A DNA stretch of 64,000 nt from Vibrio agarivorans (GTDB lineage: Bacteria; Pseudomonadota; Gammaproteobacteria; Enterobacterales; Vibrionaceae). A model generated the notes under the pieces. The model made no database searches and had not been told where the DNA came from. It saw nothing but the letters and a program-made list of their open reading frames with translations. Location of the stretch: assembly GCF_030409635.1 (NCBI RefSeq), contig NZ_JAUFQF010000004.1:2514241-2578240 (forward strand), read 5' to 3'. Of the stretch, positions 60,879 to 64,000 are shown piece by piece; position 1 is the stretch's first letter; the number at the start of each line of letters is the position of its first letter. Position numbers and translations under genes: made by a program.

Positions 60879-62220
60879 TCACCACCTCCTCGTTTGTGAA
60901 GCTGTAAATGCTGACATGCGGTGTTACCTCAGCCTTATCACTATCCATAAGAGCATTCGCCATCCTAAACAGTTGGGATCTCATCCCTTCATAGCCAACG
61001 AAACACTGTTCGCTGTTCCCATAAACATCATTGCAAGGAAAGCCCACTTTAATAAATGCAGCAGATGAAGGGTTGAGTTTATTTAGATGAGAGTTACCAA
61101 ATAGCAGATCAACAGACAAGGCACTATCGTCAAGCAGAGACATGTCCCCTACTGCAAGTGGATGAGATAGCTTTTTTAGCCCATCATGCTGGGCATGAGT
61201 AGTAACTATCTTTTGAATCCGCATCCCGACTTCATCGAAGATATTAACTAGACCAAAAGCCAAATCTGGTTCTGCGGCTAATGCCACCTCACTATGGGTA
61301 AGAACAAAGTGCGTATCCAACATCGCGTCTTGGAGTCGAGAACGCGCACGCTCAATCCAATTAGGTACAGGTTTTAGGGTGTATTGGGTTAAGTAGTCAA
61401 CCAGGTCATCCGTTCCCTGCATTCCCATCGAGATCGATCTCCATGGAATCGCAAAGCGCTTTTCTAGCCATTGGGCTGTGCCTTGAAGTGACTCACCAAG
61501 CACCAAAGTGAAACCACTACTTGAGGTCTTTATAATTTGTTCAATTGACGTGCCACCGGTTGAAGTAGAGTGATAATCGCTCTCCTCTAGATGACCATCA
61601 AGAGATGTGGCGATATTGGGGATAAATAGGGGTGTTAGATCAAATGCCGTTAAATAACGTTCAATCAGCTCTATATCTGCGGCCGTCGTTGATACTGAGC
61701 ACAGCACATTCACTTGCGATGGATGAGTAACCGGTGGTGACGGGTCGCAACACTGCTTAACAATCACATCAATGGTTTTGGCAAACCCTGTTTCCATCGT
61801 CCCTTTAAAATCTGGCGTCGAGACTGGGACAATCTGAACAGACTCAAACTCAGGGTTTTGATGTTTAAAATCCTTAATCACTCTCCAAATATCACAGCCT
61901 TGCATCTCGACTAAGCCAGAAGTAAGAACGGTGAGCACTTGTGGATTTTGTCGCTGGCAAATGTTCTTTAGCGCCTCTGTTAGGTTCTCATCGGTTCCCA
62001 TTACCGCCGCCACCTGGTCAATAGCACTGTTTTGAATAGGAAAAGGCTCCCTAAAGTGTGAAATCAAAAACACTTTGCTAAATGCACTACAGCCTTGTGA
62101 GCCATGAATCAAAGGAATCGCGCCAGTAAACCCCATCGTCGCCAGGGCTGCCCCGGTTGCAGGGCTGGTTTTTAATGGCTTTGTCACCAAAGCGTCATTT
62201 TGAATGTATGGACTTGTCAT
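60865..62220 (-). CDS. nifN: NifN, FeMo-cofactor scaffold beta subunit
   Basis: This 451-aa nitrogenase-like protein has the opening PATGAALATMGFTGAIPLIH with GSQGCSAFSKVFLISHFREP, the cluster Cys ligand region. VTSPYIQN-type N-terminus and AFIKVGFPCNDVYGNSEQCF near the C-terminus follow the NifN fold. With NifE it forms the platform where FeMo-co is finished. It begins 3 bp after the nifE stop and overlaps nifX. Confidence 0.93.
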   Translation of the reverse strand: MTSPYIQNDALVTKPLKTSPATGAALATMGFTGAIPLIHGSQGCSAFSKVFLISHFREPFPIQNSAIDQVAAVMGTDENLTEALKNICQRQNPQVLTVLTSGLVEMQGCDIWRVIKDFKHQNPEFESVQIVPVSTPDFKGTMETGFAKTIDVIVKQCCDPSPPVTHPSQVNVLCSVSTTAADIELIERYLTAFDLTPLFIPNIATSLDGHLEESDYHSTSTGGTSIEQIIKTSSSGFTLVLGESLQGTAQWLEKRFAIPWRSISMGMQGTDDLVDYLTQYTLKPVPNWIERARSRLQDAMLDTHFVLTHSEVALAAEPDLAFGLVNIFDEVGMRIQKIVTTHAQHDGLKKLSHPLAVGDMSLLDDSALSVDLLFGNSHLNKLNPSSAAFIKVGFPCNDVYGNSEQCFVGYEGMRSQLFRMANALMDSDKAEVTPHVSIYSFTNEEVVNDCA

Positions 62221-62223
62221 CTC

Positions 62224-63669
62224 TTAATCCTCCAACACAGTAAGCACGGGCAGTTCTTTTGTTTCGGGAAAAGCGCACAGCGTATCTGAGGCTTTGGTAT
62301 GCCAAGGAGGCTGACGCTTAGACAGCGCCCATACCGGACTTTCAATGGTTCTGACTAACTCTTTTGCGAGTGTCACCATGCCTTTGTAACCAGCATAAGC
62401 ATGTTCGCGTTCTTGATTGATATCTAAAAAAGGTATCTTGGCTTTTATGGCGGTATACATGTTTCTCCCCCCAGCGATCATCACATCGGCTTTGTATTGA
62501 TACGCCGTGTCTAAAAGCGAGCGTGCTCCTCCTTCATTAAGCATCAAAGCGTCATCGCCCATGATGGCTTTAATTCTCGCTTTATCATCTGAGGTCGATT
62601 TTTTGGTGCCTGTCGCGACAACTTCAATACCCAACTCTTGGAGAGCCGATACGACTGACCAAGACTTCACGCCACCGGTGTATAACAGCGCCTTTTTGCC
62701 CTGCAAGATCTGTTTATAAGGCTGTAATGCCTCTCTTGTGGCTCGCTCTTCTCTGCAAATCACCTGCTCAGCATGAGCAGTAAGTTTTGGGTCACCCAAT
62801 AAACGAGCAAACTCTCTAAGCGCCATCGATGTGTCTTCTATGCCATAGAAGCTGCCTTCAAACCACGGAATATCCCATTTCTGTTCGAGCTTTCTTGCTA
62901 CATTAATTTGGGCACGAGAACACACCACCATCGCAGCATCGGCTCTGTGCATCGTCTGAATTTGATGAAACTGGGTATCACCGGCTAGGCAACAGAGCAC
63001 TCTAATCCCCAACTCTTCAAAAAGCGGCGTAACATGCCAAAACTCCCCAGCGATGTTGTATTCACCAATAAGAACGACGTCATGAACTGCTCTAGATGGG
63101 TCGTGCAACATCCGTGGTTTGGTCGGTGGCTCGGCAGTGCCGACCACTTTCTCTACCATGACTTCACCAGCAATCCTATTACCCAAGTTTTTGTTGCCGT
63201 AAAAGCCTGCAGCATCGACACAGATCACCGGACGTTGCCACTTGCTCTCAGCCAGTGTACAGATCGCATCAACGTCATTACCTTCAAGTGACGGAACACA
63301 GGTGACATAAACAAAGACTGCGGGGGGGGCATACCGTTCAATAAGCGCTTTGATCGCATGCAACAGACGCTTTTCAGCGCGTCCCATAATAACATCTTGT
63401 TCATTGAGGTCGGTGGTAAACCCGAACCGAAACAGGTCAGAACTTGTTGCTTTAGTCCCTCGGTTATTCCAACTGTTACCGGCGCACGCTATCGGCCCGT
63501 GAACTAAGTGGCCCACATCAGCAATGGGAAGCAAACTTATCTGTGCCCCATCAAATGAGCAGCCACCGGCAGTCATCCCTGGTGTTGGACGAGAACAGCC
63601 ACTTTTGTTGCCTGCATTGTGCTCGCAAGCAGGTTCGTTTTGTAGCTCAGCAATGTCACTTCTTTTCAT
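62224..63669 (-). CDS. nifE: NifE, FeMo-cofactor scaffold alpha subunit
   Basis: The protein is 481 residues from ATG 63669 ([20 protein letters not shown]), with TTGGAG six bases upstream; an ATG directly before it and an upstream TTG at 63681 are other choices. Landmarks are [36 protein letters not shown] and [20 protein letters not shown], the cluster and partner regions of Nif[21 protein letters not shown] lies in the third part. With NifN it forms the NifEN scaffold. A sigma-54 promoter lies 37 bp upstream. Confidence 0.94.
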   Translation of the reverse strand: MKRSDIAELQNEPACEHNAGNKSGCSRPTPGMTAGGCSFDGAQISLLPIADVGHLVHGPIACAGNSWNNRGTKATSSDLFRFGFTTDLNEQDVIMGRAEKRLLHAIKALIERYAPPAVFVYVTCVPSLEGNDVDAICTLAESKWQRPVICVDAAGFYGNKNLGNRIAGEVMVEKVVGTAEPPTKPRMLHDPSRAVHDVVLIGEYNIAGEFWHVTPLFEELGIRVLCCLAGDTQFHQIQTMHRADAAMVVCSRAQINVARKLEQKWDIPWFEGSFYGIEDTSMALREFARLLGDPKLTAHAEQVICREERATREALQPYKQILQGKKALLYTGGVKSWSVVSALQELGIEVVATGTKKSTSDDKARIKAIMGDDALMLNEGGARSLLDTAYQYKADVMIAGGRNMYTAIKAKIPFLDINQEREHAYAGYKGMVTLAKELVRTIESPVWALSKRQPPWHTKASDTLCAFPETKELPVLTVLED

Positions 63670-63703
63670 CATTTGCTCCAAACTGCTATTTGTAAGAGCA
63701 AGA

Positions 63704-63721
63704 TTGCAATAATTGAACCCA
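63704..63721 (-). promoter_or_regulatory. Sigma-54 promoter of nifENX-fdxB
   Basis: The minus strand reads TTGGGTTCAATTATTGCAAT with GG-N10-GC (plus-strand CC at 63718-63719, GC at 63706-63707). It lies 37 bp before the nifE start. Confidence 0.8.
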
Positions 63722-63781
63722 AATAAATACCCAATAAAAACAGACAGATAAATACAGTTCGTATTTTCTAGCTGAACAGTT

Positions 63782-63797
63782 TGTTCGCTTTACGACA
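63782..63797. promoter_or_regulatory. NifA upstream activator site for nifE
   Basis: TGTTCGCTTTACGACA is a perfect TGT-N10-ACA sequence, about 83 bp upstream of the nifE -12 element. Confidence 0.8.
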
Positions 63798-63810
63798 ATC
63801 TTCACACACA

Positions 63811-63836
63811 AAAATGCCAGCAAATGCTGGCATTTC
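63811..63836 (-). terminator. Terminator-like stem after nifY
   Basis: AAATGCCAGC (63813-63822) and GCTGGCATTT (63827-63836) form a perfect stem with a four-base loop, about 20 bp past the nifY-like stop. It should end the upstream (nifHDKTY-like) operon before the nifE promoter. Confidence 0.7.
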
Positions 63837-63854
63837 TACTGTCGGTACTTTGCG

Positions 63855-64000
63855 TTAAGCTGTTAATCTTTGACTCAACCAAGGCGCAACCCCTTTGTCT
63901 ATCGCGGATTGTATTTCTGCTATTTTGTCGTGAATATCGATTGGCGCTTTCGCTTTGATTGGATGAATCCCTGCCCTAGTGATTTTGGCTGCCGCCGCAC
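63855..64000 (-). CDS. nifY: NifY-like protein, C-terminal part (runs off window)
   Basis: The last 48 codons of a minus-strand gene read AAAAKITRAGIHPIKAKAPI, then DIHDKIAEIQSAIDKGVAPW and LSQRLTA before TAA at 63855-63857. The AAAKITRAGIHPIK and PWL patterns match the end of the NifX/NifY/VnfX domain. Position just before nifE fits nifY as the last gene of a nifHDKTY operon. NifY binds apo-MoFe protein. Only the end is visible, so nifX-like paralogues cannot be excluded. Confidence 0.65.
   Translation of the reverse strand, partial: AAAAKITRAGIHPIKAKAPIDIHDKIAEIQSAIDKGVAPWLSQRLTA

Noticed and set aside
1..64000. tRNA or rRNA genes as island attachment sites
   Set aside because: I did not recognise any tRNA cloverleaf or rRNA sequence in the intergenic regions. 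A tRNAscan run would settle it.

Overview
The window looks like chromosomal DNA of a nitrogen-fixing gammaproteobacterium. A marine Vibrio of the V. diazotrophicus/V. natriegens kind is the most likely source. This rests on the gene content (NifL-NifA regulatory pair, a nif-linked rnf cluster, nifF) and on the Vibrio-like flavour of the flanking genes; it is inferred, since no database was searched.

Region 1 (1-2.3 kb) is a decayed border. It has the start of a small unknown gene, a pseudogene broken by a frameshift and an amber codon, an IS3-family element whose orfB carries a 4-bp duplication, and the 3' end of a gene on the other strand.

Region 2 (2.35-23.0 kb, all minus strand) is a large anti-phage island. 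In transcription order it holds: a complete Zorya type II set (ZorA, ZorB, HNH protein ZorE); a 115-aa unknown protein; a second, type I-like ZorA/ZorB motor pair followed by a ZorC-like EH-signature protein with Sel1-type repeats and no ZorD helicase; a Cas_NE0113-family (CRISPR ring nuclease/Csm6-like) protein with no CRISPR array; small remnants of HsdR-like and McrC-like restriction genes; a 112-aa orphan; and Druantia type III (DruH, DruE). Most genes within each half overlap or nearly touch. The tandem double motor and the missing ZorD are the most unusual features of the window.

Region 3 (23.0-28.2 kb) has a long AT-rich intergenic stretch, two unknown genes, an IS66 remnant, a small exported protein and a quinone-oxidoreductase-like enzyme. 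Region 4 (28.2-35.6 kb) holds a TRAP transporter (dctP-dctQ-dctM), a glycine-zipper lipoprotein, a TerB-like protein, an SLC10-type symporter and a succinate-semialdehyde dehydrogenase.

Region 5 (35.8-64.0 kb) is a nif cluster. It contains nifF, rnfABCDGEH (electron delivery), divergent nifLA (control), nifB-fdx-nifQ, nifUSVWZM followed directly by modABC (molybdate uptake), and nifY'-nifE-nifN-nifX-fdxB. Good sigma-54 -24/-12 motifs and TGT-N10-ACA NifA sites precede nifF, nifU and nifE. Sigma-54 motifs without a perfect NifA site precede rnfA, nifL and nifB. Between nifU and fdxB sits an insertion of about 5 kb: an IS3 orfB remnant, two lipoprotein genes and an intact IS256-family element with a perfect 8-bp target duplication.
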